A DNA stretch of 64,000 nucleotides from Rhipicephalus microplus (Eukaryota; Arthropoda; Arachnida; Ixodida; Ixodidae). Where the stretch lies: assembly GCF_043290135.1 (NCBI RefSeq), contig NC_134702.1, forward strand, positions 76,504,917 through 76,568,916, given 5' to 3'. Under the pieces are notes generated by a model. It was not told the origin of the DNA. It worked only from the letters and a program-made list of their open reading frames with translations, and did not search any database. Shown here one piece after another: positions 11,261 to 22,105 of the stretch; within the stretch, counting starts at the first letter, position 1, and the number at the start of each line of letters is the position of its first letter. The position numbers and the translations under genes are program-made.

Positions 11261-12332
11261 GCTTGTGCACGTACTGTGTGATGTGCTATTTTTCTGTCCA
11301 TTTCCTCTCTCTTCTATCCCCCTTACAATCTATCAAGTTCCATTCCCCTGTGTAGGGTAGAAAACCGGTTATCCTGGACTGGTTGACCTCTCTACCTTTG
11401 CTTTTCAATCATTTCTTCTATTCTAATAATAGATAAAAAGCGCCATTCAATAACAATAGAAAACTACAGCATAGTATTTTATTAGTTTATCGACGCTCCA
11501 GTAAGCAAACTGGTGCGTATTAAAGCGCATAACTTGGTTTGAGCACGTAAAGTTTCCACGATAGTATCGAGTTGATACTGTACAATATACACTATATGTC
11601 AATATTGCGGAGTTTCACCACCCATTAACAATCTAAGTGCGTTATTATGTTCGAATAGTTAAGTTAGAAAAAGTAAACATCCTATTGATGGTATTTTTTC
11701 TACACCATACACGGAGGCTTCGTTATTCAGAACACCTTAATCTATCCGAAGCGGTTCATTTTGTGCCAAACGTGAAGCTTCTGTTAGTGCTTGAGAACAA
11801 ACGTTAAAATTAAAGAGCTCATGTTTGTTTCCCGCTCGCGAACGAACAGTGTAATTACAGCATGATGTTGCTGAACGCATGATGTTGCTGAACGCAATCG
11901 CGTTCGTATTCAGATAGCTACATTCGCATATTTGTAACTCTGTGAGTTTGTGCCATGCAACCTGCCCCGCGTATTGATATTGTTATTGGCATGCAACAAA
12001 TGCTACGCCCTTAAGTGTTAAGGTATAATGAAAGGCAGCAACCAGTGCGCATCCTATCACCTTGAAAAAATCAATTTTGAGAATGTCAATGTGGACAGAG
12101 GGTACCGCGAAACAAATGTTGACGGATCCATGCGTAACAGCGCAAGTGAACAAACTGCTTTGTTTTCACACTTACACGAGCAGGTATGACGCTCACGTAG
12201 TCAATAGTCTTGCAGCTGAAATATTCTGAACTATTTAGTTGGTGCGGTGGTGGAGAGTCTGGTGCTGCAAGAGGAAAACAAAAGCGATATTAAGATCTAA
12301 GCACCAGAATTTTAAATATTTAAAGTGATATA

Positions 12333-12334
<2 letters not shown>
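11261..12334. other. LINE 3' end followed by intergenic DNA
   Basis: The first 130 bp are the 3' untranslated end of the preceding LINE. The rest shows only a short exact tandem duplication of gcatgatgttgctgaac near 11860-11895. No gene seen. Confidence 0.5.
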
Positions 12335-12363
<29 letters not shown>

Positions 12364-12613
12364 AGCAGTTTTCTTATAATACTAATACATAGGATTTAAT
12401 GTCCCCAAACCACAATATTATTATGAGAGACCCCGTAGGAGAGGGCTCCCGAAATTCCGACTATCTCGTGTTTTTTAACGTGCACTGACAACCCACAGTA
12501 GACGGGCCTTCACCATTTCCCCTGCTTCGAACTGCGACACCCGCTGCTAAAATCGAATCCTCAACCTTTGGTTCAGCAGCCGAGCACCATAACAGCTACA
12601 CCGCCACGGTGGA
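12335..12613 (-). mobile_element. Ruka-like tRNA-derived SINE
   Basis: Reverse-strand copy. The tRNA-related head ('ccaccgtggcggtgtagctg' in sense) starts near 12613, and the body ends in the family's conserved 3' motif 'gtggtttggggacattaaat'. It terminates in a (TAA)n run at about 12336-12363 on the plus strand. The body shows the usual 'acgtta-aaga-c' and 'ccctcctacgg' family blocks in diverged form. I call it Ruka from memory of that tick SINE. Confidence 0.75.
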
Positions 12614-14204
12614 TATTTCAATGTTTTCACCCGGTTGCAGGAGGTTCCACCTGTGAATTTTAGGGGACACTGGACATTGTTATGGCGTTCTTCACACGTG
12701 CTCTAAAATATTTTTAGCGTATTGTACATTTACATTGAAAAACCACGCGATGCCTCACCATATTACATAATCGCGAGAAGTCGAGTGTGATGATGCCGAA
12801 GGACTTTGCGCCTCGAGCTTTGTCAACATTTGTTAGCGCCAGATTTTGTTAACTGTCGCGGAACCTTCAAAGATCATTCCATTTTTTTTTCTGAACCATG
12901 TTCCTTTCATATGCTATTCAAGTGGTGTGTAAACGAACAAGTATATAGGATCAGTTAAATATCACTCACGACAAGAGCGCAAGGGGCAAAAGTAAACAGA
13001 ATAGAATAGGGTGCATGCTGTTCGGGTCTAAGTAGCGCCAAAATTTCTCAATGTTTCTCTCGCTGTAGTAATCCTATATACTGCTTCGTTTTTCTGCAAA
13101 TTTGTCATATTCCTCAGGTATAAAGTGGCGCGTTTCTTAAAACAATCTGTAACTTTCGTTACTTTTTTTTTTCATCACAAGCCGTGTGAAAAACTTTTTG
13201 TGAAAGCGTTTCAGTAAGTTTTTAGGCCGCCTCTTTCCGCCTCTGAATTAACTGTATTTAGGTCGGTAAGTAATGAATGAATAAATACATGAATAAATAA
13301 GCATTGATTACTATAAAATTTTAGTACGCATAACCTGGTCACTGGTGTGCTTACAGCTATGCAAAATGTGTATAACACTGCAGGGTATTCTTTCCTTTTG
13401 TGGTGATGGTGGTGGCGGTGATATTTCCACAGACGTGGTTATCTTGGCAGACCATGTGGGCCATCGCTCCGCCTAAAGAACTCTTTTCATGTATGCTTTG
13501 GATCACCATACATCACTTAATGATGTCTCTCGTAGAAAACGTACGAGAATGTAGGTCACTTGATTTCGCATCAACCGCACACCTATCAGAAACCCAATGT
13601 CTAAGCAGCATCAGTGGGGGAACCCGGTTTTCTCTATCCATACTTCTTTTATTCACACGCACTTCATGTTTTTTGAGCACCACAAAATGCGTTCGCTGCT
13701 CCCCAACAGCTAATGCAAAAATAGTTCCTCGGTATTCGAAACGAACACGCCATGTATCGCCGAACTTAAATATGTGTATCACCCACTTTACCCCATTATA
13801 TACGAAATAAAGATCATTAAAACGAAGTGGCATCTGAAATATGGGAGTTAGGCTAGACAGCTGATAGCTTGAGCTGGACGTCTATATGACGCAAGTATTA
13901 CGAAAAAGCGCCCTTGCTGTGTGCCATCATGCATTATTCAGGTTCACCTATAGAAAAGTGGCACAATTCACCATGGGGGATCGGCCACGAAATGTACGGT
14001 AGTAGAATTGGTGCAAAAAAGGTGATGGAGGGGAGGGGGGGTTCCACGTGCTCGGCTAGGAAAAAGACCTATCGGCGTTATTGTTCCAATGTCTTCCGCT
14101 CAAAAATTTATGAAAATCACCGAAATGGTTATTAGTACAGAAAATAACTCCTTGAACCATTTGTATTGCCGGTAAATGTGTTGCCCTATTTACAAGTTAC
14201 CTTC
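12614..14204. other. Intergenic, one unexplained open frame
   Basis: No gene assigned. A minus-strand open frame at 13513-13833 (106 codons, NGVKWVIHIFKFGDTWRVRF near its start) is longer than most here and aromatic/basic, but I recognise no domain and no splice sites frame it. Confidence 0.4.
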
Positions 14205-14335
14205 CTTTGTACCCCCCCACGTTAAAGAACCCCAGGTGTTCAAAATTTTCGGAGCCCTCCACTACGGCGTCTCTCATAATCATATCGTGGTTTTGGGACG
14301 TTAAACCCCACAAATCAATCAATCATCAATTCCTT
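14205..14335 (+). mobile_element. Ruka-like SINE, 3' half
   Basis: The 3' half only: 'acgttaaagaaccccaggtg', 'ccctccactacggcgtctct', 'catatcgtggttttgggacg', then a (caat)n tail near 14316-14330. The tRNA-like head is missing. Truncation of the 5' side fits LINE-driven integration. Confidence 0.8.
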
Positions 14336-16329
14336 TGTACCCATGGCTCGCTAACATTTTGAGCCCCGCTGTTCCTGTCGCTACCAAAGCAAAAGCCTTC
14401 GGTATCTCAGAAAACATGGCAATTGACCGTCGGCGTCCCGCGTCGGTGGCGTCAGCACGAGTCATGCAAAAAAAACATCTTTTGATGTCGTCACTTAATT
14501 CCAAAATCTGCTACGTCATCACAACGGCATCATGAAGTCCCAGTTAAATCACGTGACGTAGTGCCACATGTTGACGTCATCACACAACGTCATGGCTTCG
14601 TCATAGGTGGACAGATCATGGGGGTGGCCTGAAACTATTGAAGGTTTTGCACACCCAGGTGCACCACGAAAACCGCGTTAGGTGCAGAAGTAGCAACAAA
14701 CTCTTTTATATAGCAAGCCGCCGCTCGTTTCATCTCTGATCTCTTAAGGTGGATTGCGCCTGGTTCAAAGGCCCAGTCAATCGAACAATATTTCGGAGGG
14801 TGGTGGGGCAGAACAAAGCGGAGGTATCTTTCGCCTCCCAATCGCCTTTGGTAAATGAACATGACCCTTAATGCTCGCGCCTTGCTCAGCGGCGACGGCA
14901 GTCTACCGGCTTGTAGGCCAGTGTTTCCAGTGTACGTACACTTCTCCGGTCGGCGCTCGCGGTGTTGATTCCAACATTTCTCACTAGATGGCGCGTCCCC
15001 ACCCAAGGAGTCATTTTTCTATTGATTCCAAGAATGTTCGCTAGATGGCACGCCGCCGCTTGTGGTGGCGCACACCACTCTCGGCACGCATTGAACTCGC
15101 ATCGTTACCACTCGGCCACATGAACCACCCAGAAGCCAAGGAAACAGCGCGGCCTTGGCTTCCGTGGATCCTGTTACGCAAGTCGCCACACGTAATCACG
15201 TTCAGTCTTCCCGAAGGAATCGTAGAGCCTCTGAGTGATTTGTATGACACGGTCCTTTCGTATTCGTCGCAGATATGAACGTCAACATCATTCAAAGAGA
15301 CTGGCTAGTCCGACACATGATGTCATGTTACGCTCTCCGATGCGTAACGTACGACTGCAACGTCCCACCACCATCAGGGGCACCTGTATCGATGTTACCT
15401 TGTCAAACGTTTCATTGCGTCCCATTATCGATTCACCCTTGGCAATGTAAACTAGGGATCATGAAGTAATAATCTTTAAAGGCAAACGAGTCCCGGAGGT
15501 CATGGGGGAACGCCCTTCTTGTACTTTATGATGAATAGTCGGGTTTTATGGCGCAAGGGACATAGAAAAGCCACCTATGCTCTCTGGTGTATGTGTAATG
15601 TATATAGTGCGTCCATCATAAAGCAATCATGTTTAAAGAAAGAGTTGCAGAGCTCATTGAGGGACACCCTTTTTTTAATTTGCAAAAGCAGATCTCTTGT
15701 ATATACTTCATCAAAATGTATATAGTGCGTCCAAATGTAAATTAATAAACATTGTGTATGTAATGAATATATTACAACGTTGTCACGTTTATATATGATG
15801 GTAGGAGAAGTGTAGGGATGATTCGCGCGTTGTCTGATCATATCTGAGCAACTTCCTCTAGCACCATTCGCTTTGTGGGTATGGCAGTGACTTTTTTTTT
15901 TTGCTTTCGCAATGATGATTCTGTGCATTTTTTGAAAGAAGCGTGGCGTAAAATAAGTTCGGTATTGTTCGGGTTAACGGAAGGAAGGTAATTAATTACG
16001 TCACTCGTTACGCTAACGTAAAAAGAACTCGTTACCTTCAAAGAAAGGTAATCTGTTACCATTACTGAAAAAAATACACATTCTGACATAATGCTATGGT
16101 CAGAAATTCAAATAACAACCTTCGCTCCAAGAACCCCTTGCAAGTTAACAATGTAACAAATCGCACAGTTAATTTTAACGTAAAATGTCTAGGCCTAACA
16201 AGGTTTTTATTAGAAATGCTTTACCAGAAATACAAGAATACTTTGCACAAATGTGCTGAACCACAGCGCTGTTCTAATTGATGGGGTTCAACGTAGTAGA
16301 ACCACGATATGACTTTGAGAACGCCGTAC
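14336..16329. other. Intergenic with dispersed-repeat character
   Basis: No gene supported. A motif of the form 'attcca-a-tt-t--ctagatggc-cg' occurs twice (about 14970-15000 and 15026-15052) and looks like part of a tick repeat. The open frames at 14635-15006 (minus) and 15045-15278 (plus) have no recognisable domain. The stretch 15838-15900 shares its 'tttgtgg(g/a)tatggcagtg' end with 62690-62710, pointing to a further dispersed element. Confidence 0.45.
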
Positions 16330-17826
16330 GAGAAGAGGGGGGGGGGGAGATAAACAACGAGACGAAAGGCAGAGAGGTTAACCAGGCACAACATGCCCGG
16401 TTTGCTACCCTACGCTGGGGGAATAGGAGAGGGCATAAAGAGAAGAGAGAGAGGTGAAAGAGAAGAGAGAGAGAGAGAAAAGTAGGATTGTCAGTCAATC
16501 GGCTGGCGCGTATGCAGCGGTGGCACTACACAAAAGTTAAAGATGGTCACATAGGCCTGTAGTCCTCAAAAAGCACAAGACAGCTTTGACTGCTTTTTGA
16601 GCCGACGAAAGGCGATGACGGTGTTCCAGTAGCATCTGCACAGAGAGTGGCCGATCGTCCAATTGTCGCAATGTGTCCGAAAGCTTCTGTCTTTCAGAGG
16701 CAAATCGAGGGCATTGGCATATCAGATGGTCGATGTCTTCTTTGGTGCAGCAGACATCGCATTCCGCATTGTCGGTCAATCTGATGAGGGCTCTATGTGC
16801 TTTTTTGAAGGCAACCCCCAACCAAAGGCGACAAAGAAGTGAAGCTTCACCTCGACGAAGTCCGGATGGAGGTTGAAGTTCCAGTCGAGGGTTTATTTGG
16901 TATAGTCTCGTACGTCTTGTGCTTGGGGTGTTCCACTCCTGCAGACTCAGACTACGCGCCAGGTGACGAAGTTGCTTTGCAGCGTCAGTCCCTGACAAAG
17001 GAATTGGAAGGGTGTGTTCTTCTTGGTGCGATGTGCGAGCCGCGTTGTCTGCGGAATCATTGCCACTGATCCCACAATGGCAAGGAAGCCACTGAAACTT
17101 GACCTCGTGGCCTGTTTCTGTGACGTGGTGAACAAGCTTGACAACTTTGTAAGTTAATTGTTCATGGCAACCTCGTCGAAGGACTGACTGCATGCTCTGT
17201 AGGGCTGGTTTTGAGTCGGAAAACACAGCCAATTTACTCAGTCTTTGGGATTTGATGTACTCTAGGGCGCCACGCAAAGCCGCAACTTCTGCCGCTGTGG
17301 ACGTAGTGACATGTGACAGTTTGATTCGCAGAGTGATTCCTCTAGCTGGAATCACCACCGCACCACCAGAACCAGACACTGTGGTTGAACCATCGGTGTA
17401 TATGTGCACGTGGTTGTTGTACATTTCGTGCAGATGGCTCAAGCTCAATTGTTTTAGGGTTGATGAAGGCAAATTTGATGTTTTCTGTATTCCTGGAATT
17501 GAAACACGTACTTGTGGAAGTGTCAGGCACCACGGAGGATACACCAGTTTCTCAGCAGGCGTAAAACCTGACGTAAACGACGCACGATGAGCACAGACAA
17601 TTGCACTAAATTTCGTGCGGGGCCTCTCAGTAGCGAGGGTTGCCAAGTGGTGGGAAGGATTCCTAGCATGTTGCCTGAGGTACGTACGCATCGTTTCAAT
17701 GGTGATGTGCGTCATGATCGAGTAGTCCTGTGCAAAGGCAATTGTTTCAGCTATCGATGCGCAGCGGGGTAAACCAAGGCATATCCTAAGCGCTTGGGCT
17801 TGAATATTTTGGATTGTACTAGGTAA
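16330..17826 (-). mobile_element. 5'-truncated jockey-superfamily LINE with RNase H
   Basis: A 1.5-kb 3' fragment of a non-LTR element. It contains the end of ORF2 (17823-16537) and a purine-rich 3' untranslated region (GA-rich, 16330-16480) carrying the same 'accctacgctggggg-ata-g' type block seen at 11353 and 29680 in diverged form. The 5' break is at about 17826, directly beside a 30-bp tandem duplication of flanking DNA. Truncation at the 5' end is the normal outcome of target-primed reverse transcription. Confidence 0.85.
16537..17823 (-). CDS. LINE ORF2 C-terminal fragment: RNase H and Cys-rich tail
   Basis: The frame is open from the truncation point (TIQNIQAQALRICLGLPR) to the stop at 16537, about 428 codons, although the first ATG is at 17715. 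The RNase H domain shows HIYTDGSTTVSG (first Asp), STAAEVAALRGAL (Glu), VFSDSKPALQSM (Asp) and FQWLPCHCGISGNDSADNAA (last His/Asp box), so all four catalytic positions are present. It is followed by a zinc-finger-like C-terminus (CDVCCTKEDIDHLICQCPRF). RNase H removes the RNA template strand during retrotransposition. The open frame suggests a young copy, but without its endonuclease and polymerase it cannot move by itself. Confidence 0.85.
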   Translation of the reverse strand, partial: PSTIQNIQAQALRICLGLPRCASIAETIAFAQDYSIMTHITIETMRTYLRQHARNPSHHLATLATERPRTKFSAIVCAHRASFTSGFTPAEKLVYPPWCLTLPQVRVSIPGIQKTSNLPSSTLKQLSLSHLHEMYNNHVHIYTDGSTTVSGSGGAVVIPARGITLRIKLSHVTTSTAAEVAALRGALEYIKSQRLSKLAVFSDSKPALQSMQSVLRRGCHEQLTYKVVKLVHHVTETGHEVKFQWLPCHCGISGNDSADNAARTSHQEEHTLPIPLSGTDAAKQLRHLARSLSLQEWNTPSTRRTRLYQINPRLELQPPSGLRRGEASLLCRLWLGVAFKKAHRALIRLTDNAECDVCCTKEDIDHLICQCPRFASERQKLSDTLRQLDDRPLSVQMLLEHRHRLSSAQKAVKAVLCFLRTTGLCDHL

Positions 17827-17868
17827 TATTTACTGGATTTGGATTGTACAAGGTATTATTTACTGGAT
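17806..17868. repeat. 30-bp tandem duplication at the LINE 5' break
   Basis: Two adjacent copies of a block beginning ttggattgtac and ending atttactgga (about 17808-17837 and 17839-17867) differ at two positions. The first copy directly abuts the LINE's truncated end, so the duplication may have arisen in the 5' joining step of integration. Confidence 0.7.
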
Positions 17869-18930
17869 GCCTGCGGTATAGCCTACCTGTTACATCTAAC
17901 ACGTGCCAAACGAACCTGCCGTACGAGAAGGCTCTGCAAATTACAACCAGCTGAGGTTATTTGCCTTGTACGTGAATTTGAGCACACGGCCCTCAAACAT
18001 TTACGCCTCTATCAAAAATCTTATGACCTGCGAGTGAGTAGTCAAGCATTAGCTGTAATTACATGTGACGTGTCTGCAGTTGATTACATATAACGGCTTA
18101 TGACTACGATGAAGCCGTTGGTCGAGCTGTGACAATAATTATGAAATATTATTTAAACATAAAATACCTAAAAAACTTCAGCAAACTCTTAAAAAAGTTT
18201 ACAATATATACAATCATGTTCTACTAATAAGATGGATGCTTAGATATTTCACTCCTAAAAAAATGCTTAAATGGCTCGGTTCAGAGCAAAAATAATTACC
18301 CAGGTACACAATTTTCAACCTTTCTCGTGCATAACTGCTTAGAATATTGTAATGCTTAAGGCGAGCTTCGTTCGCTCAAAAATTGAGGAAATATGAAAAT
18401 GCACACCCACATTTGCCGATAGAAGAATCTTATCCTAAAAAAACAAAGTTGATAATGGGCTCTACTGAACTGTATGAAGTTTTTTATAACTACAACTTGT
18501 CGAGCTTATAGGCAACAACTCCATTTCTAATAGGTGCTCGAAAGGCTGACAGCTGGACGCCGCTGTGGCAAAAGAACGTCGGAACAAGCTCTATGAAATC
18601 GGTGAACATGAGCAGAAGAATCTTTGTGTAAACTTCCCGGGATAAGTGGAATAAAAATCACATTAGGTGCATGAAGTTGTCGTTGTTGAAATGAAGCGTA
18701 GGGGTTCATCTATAAACTGAGAAAGGAAAAAACCGCAGGGTTTCGTGCATTCACTTAAGACGATTCAAAGGTGAAAACTATGTATGCATTGTAGCTGCCC
18801 CACCACTTTTCGAAAGCTTTCTGCATTTTACGTGGCGTTCCATTGGAGGCACATCACATGTCTTTGCATTGCCTCCGCGATCGGGCCACTTTTCAGCAAG
18901 CTGCGATGATATGTGATGACATCATCATAA
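17869..18930. other. Intergenic, AT-rich
   Basis: No supported gene. An open frame at 17839-18093 (84 codons) shows no domain. Confidence 0.5.
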
Positions 18931-19136
18931 ACATTACGTTTGTCCCTCGTAGTCATATTAGTGTGTAACAAGTATAACATTTTGACCTCAAAGGTAGTGC
19001 GGGTGAGAGATTTCTTCTGTGCGTTGTTGAACAATAAAAAATAGTGCTCAATGTACATGTCAATAACTGCTAATGGGGAATGAGAGACAAGAGCATTTGG
19101 CTTTTAGTTAACGCGCACGCTGCGATCCCTATTAGC

Positions 19137-19167
19137 GTCACCCCCGGAAAATCTTTTCAGGCCTGCG
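19137..19167 (+). repeat. Left terminal inverted repeat of the THAP element
   Basis: Begins cgtcacccccgg and ends tttcaggcctgc. It pairs with 21591-21619, with two extra bases here (aaaat versus agc around the centre). It directly follows the ctattag duplication. Confidence 0.85.
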
Positions 19168-19352
19168 CCCAGCAATTTGACGTAATTTCCGGCCGGCCGA
19201 CTCTCGGGGAAGCCGCAGCGGCAGCGAGCGCAGCGCGGGCGGCGGTGGTGACGGTTCGGCGGCGTGGTGTTGACGGTGTTTCACGTTTGTTGCTTTCCGT
19301 TGTTGTTTTGCGGCAATTTCGTTTGCGTGCGTGATGCTGGAGTGATGCGACA

Positions 19353-20524
19353 ATGCCGAATAAGTGTTGTGTACCCGGATGCACCGGCAACTACAAAACA
19401 GGAAAGAAGATACAAGTGTTTTCCTTCCCTAAAGACGCCGACGCTCTCAAACAATGGCTACGCGCCATTCCTAGGAAGGACTTCGTGCCGACTTCGTGCA
19501 CTAAGGTAAGAATTTGAGATGCTCCTGTTCTTAGCTTGTCGTTGCTTGTTCGGGTAGAAATCACCTATGATGGGAAATACTTGAGCGTGTGGCCGCCGGG
19601 CCTCGCGAAGCGCTGACGCCAGCAGCGTTCGCAGCAAGGATGGTCAGCTGCGCTTTGTTCACTAACAGTGCCGTGGTGTCGTCCATTCTTGCAAGCTCTC
19701 GGTGGAAGCGCTTCGTGGAGTGCGGTGACATCACGCTCCCGTGTTTCCTTTCATGTTGCTTGTACCGCTTAGCGCAGCGCTTTTATTTAGATGCTTGCGA
19801 AACGTAGGTAGACTTTGTTTTAGCTACACGGACTGTAAACGCGGTCATGCAAACGGGAGCGCATTTTTTTCTTTTGAGAAGTGGCGTCTCAGACGTTCTT
19901 GAAACGTTTTTGCAGGTGTGCGCGAATCATTTCGACGCTTCATGCATTGAGAAGACGACATCGTAGACGGATCCAAGGACAGGGAGAGTTATTGAAGTTG
20001 CACTCCCAGTACCACGGTTGCGTCCTGGATCTGTCCCAACGGTATTTTCCGGCTGTCCGTCCTACCTATCAGTACGAGACCAGAGCACGAGAGAAACCCC
20101 TGACGCCAAGAGGAGCCGACAAGAAGCCTCCCAACTCGCCCGTGCTGTAGAAAAGTCGCTGGCGTCATATGAAGCGGAGCAAAAACGAGACCGGTTTTCG
20201 TCCCTCGAAGAACTAAGGGCTCGCCTGCAAGGGGTGTCAGTGTCTCCAAAGTGGACTGTGATTCATAAAGAAGAGTGCTCCATGTTTTTGAACATTATCG
20301 ACTATCGTGAACCTTGTTTGAATGCGTCATTGACCGTGTTTGCAAACCTTGAAGTCTTTGCCTGCTATCAAGGTTAACCAATCAAGAACCTTGGTAGCGC
20401 TGTTGTACCAGACTCAGTTCAAAAAGTAAGTTCCTTGTTGGAAATTTTGAACAATCTGTCGATGCTGTCTGAGGAGCGCTGCACTTATTGCCACCTGGCT
20501 CAAGCAATACATTCCCTTGTTTGA
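19353..20524 (+). pseudogene. THAP-domain protein gene, two exons, two in-frame stops
   Basis: Exon 1 (19353-19505, 51 codons) starts MPNKCCVPGCTGNYKTGKK and gives the first zinc ligands (Cys6, Cys10), the FSFP proline and the KQW tryptophan. It ends at a good donor (aag/gtaag). Exon 2 starts after tttttgcag at 19916 with VCANHFDAS, giving the last ligands Cys53 and His56 and the following Phe. C-x3-C ... C-x2-H fits the THAP DNA-binding zinc finger. The frame then meets TAG at 19964, but THAP-family-like sequence continues in the same frame (DPRTGRVIEVALPVPRL, PSYLS, then an Ala/Glu-rich helix) to a second in-frame TAA at 20375 and on to 20522-20524. Both stops look like point changes. It may be a dead copy, or the truncated 67-residue THAP finger could still be made. 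Confidence 0.8.
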
Positions 20525-21144
20525 GCCTTGTTTCCAGTTTTGTATCTTTTTACAAGTTGTTAGCTTTTAAAGGTGCTGTACTTTTTCTTTTTTTTTTAAC
20601 TCGAACTGCCTCGGTGCCCACTGTAGCAGTTGTACAGTCCGTTTTGGTACGTAAGCTGTGTACACTTTCCTTGTGCACTCTGTGTACAGACATGTTGTGC
20701 ACTGTGATTTGTTTTTTTCTTAGATTTTTGTTTGATTTTTTCCCTAGGACATGCACCTACCTGTGGCAGTACAATTACTTTTCTTTCTGTCATTTATCAT
20801 GCTGTGGACCACAATTTAGTCACCAGTGTTCTTTTGTATTGTATTTTTTGGCAAGTGTTTGAACCTGATACCTTGTGTTGCTACTGCTACTATGATAAAC
20901 GAATGGTATGTTTTCCTCTAACCTACAATTTAAATGAAAGTGTGCTTTTTCTGTTCCAAAGCTCGGGGATGTTTTTGCTGTTACAATCTGTTTTGTTTTC
21001 TGAGTTTTATGTGGCAAGATATTGTGTTTTGTACTTTTGGCATATTTTCAGCATTAAGGGCAACATCTTGTGTTGCCTGTCGTCTGCCTGGACCGAGAAC
21101 AATGTGCACTGTGATATTTGTACAGACGGCGTTTGGCTGTGATA

Positions 21145-21150
21145 AATAAA
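21145..21150 (+). promoter_or_regulatory. Polyadenylation signal of the THAP gene
   Basis: AATAAA within gataaataaa, about 620 bp after the last frame of the THAP gene and upstream of the SINE. The intervening T-rich 3' region has no competing gene. Confidence 0.6.
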
Positions 21151-21199
21151 TACGCATTATTCCATTCACGATATTCATTATTTCTTGATACCTTGATAA

Positions 21200-21439
21200 G
21201 TTCCCCCGCAACGGTGGCTCAGTGGCTAAGGCGTAGCGCTGCTGAGCACTAGGGCGCAGTTTCGATACCCGGCTGCGGCGGCCGCATTTCTGATGGAGGC
21301 GAAAAGCAAAAACGCCCGTGTGTACGAGATTTCGGCACACAATAAAGATTCCCAGGTAGTAAAACTTGATCCTGAGCTCTCCTCTACGGCGCGCTTCATC
21401 GCCTGCGTTGCGTCGGCGCGTTAAACCATACAATCAATG
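21200..21439 (+). mobile_element. Ruka-like SINE, full length, inside the THAP element
   Basis: The tRNA-like head (cgcaacggtggctcagtggc, box A; gtttcgatacccggc, box B-like) is followed by gcggcggccgcatttctgat, the body, and a short caatcaa tail. A perfect 13-bp target duplication gataccttgataa flanks it (21187-21199 and 21440-21452). It inserted after the THAP element was in place, downstream of the gene's polyadenylation signal. Confidence 0.9.
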
Positions 21440-21590
21440 GATACCTTGATAAATCGTGCGGACATGGTGTCAAGGAACCTCGCCCGAGTCGGTAGGCGTG
21501 AAGGGCGCTCGCGGCTGGCGCAGCCACCCAGCGAAGGGCGGCCGGCCGGCCGGCGCGATGTGACGTCGTCGACATCACGTCACGTGACGC

Positions 21591-21619
21591 GCAGGCCTGA
21601 AAAGCTTCCGGGGGTGACG
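21591..21619 (-). repeat. Right terminal inverted repeat of the THAP element
   Basis: Reads gcaggcctgaaa ... ccgggggtgacg on the plus strand, the reverse complement of the left end. It is followed at once by ctattag. Confidence 0.85.
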
Positions 21620-21934
21620 CTATTAGCAGCCATTGGCATGTACATTGAGCACTATCTGACAGGAAAAGGTCGCTACGTTATACTCGCAGGGCGTAACCTC
21701 CTTGGTTTTAGAAAGGCTTAGCGAGCGTTGAGCAGCAGTGCCATGAATACAATGAACTAGTATATACTATGAACTCGAGGTGGTTAAAGGTGTGAAGTAG
21801 ACACGAAGCACAAACCGTAAAAAAGTGTGCGTGTTCCACCTCTCGCTTAGTCCTTGGAATGTCCGCTGGATGGCGGTGCTTCTATATGGCGAATATATGA
21901 TGAAAAGATGCGAGATGTTGGTACTTGGAGTGTT

Positions 21935-22105
21935 GAATAGATGGACGAACGGACACACAGACAGATGCGTGGATGGACGCATGAACAGACGCAGGGGCGG
22001 ATGCATGGACGAACGCAGGGACGGACGCACGAAGAGACGCACGCACGGACGGTTGGATGGACGCATGGACGGTCACACAGACGGACGCATGGACGGAAGG
22101 AAGCA
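21935..22105 (+). repeat. GACGGACG-type minisatellite
   Basis: Imperfect units of 8-16 bp built from gacgga, cgcatg and gatgga. The same internal minisatellite occurs in the other copies of this MITE (40490-40715 and 61975-62110), so it belongs to the element. Confidence 0.85.

Larger units (their letters stand above)
19137..21619 (+). mobile_element. TIR element carrying a THAP-domain gene
   Basis: A 2,483-bp unit bounded by inverted repeats: left end starts CGTCACCCCCGG (19137), right end finishes CCGGGGGTGACG (21619). The match runs about 30 bp with a 2-bp indel (through cttttcaggcctgc) and continues loosely into GC-rich subterminal sequence containing ccggccggcc on both sides. Both sides carry the 7-bp direct repeat ctattag (19130-19136, 21620-21626). 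The MITE copy at 40.13 kb shows the unoccupied site (caattagcagcc). Inside are a two-exon THAP gene, its polyadenylation signal and a later SINE. P elements combine THAP with a transposase and 8-bp duplications; here I see no transposase catalytic region. Confidence 0.8.

Noticed and set aside
13513..13833. A single-exon gene of 106 codons
   Set aside because: No domain, no splice or start context, no neighbour evidence.
16330..16490. GA-rich block as an independent microsatellite
   Set aside because: It lies between the ORF2 stop and the LINE 3' end and contains the family's 3' signature, so it belongs to the element.
21200..21439. A tRNA gene at 21.2 kb
   Set aside because: The head is tRNA-like, but the body, tail and 13-bp duplication mark it as a SINE.
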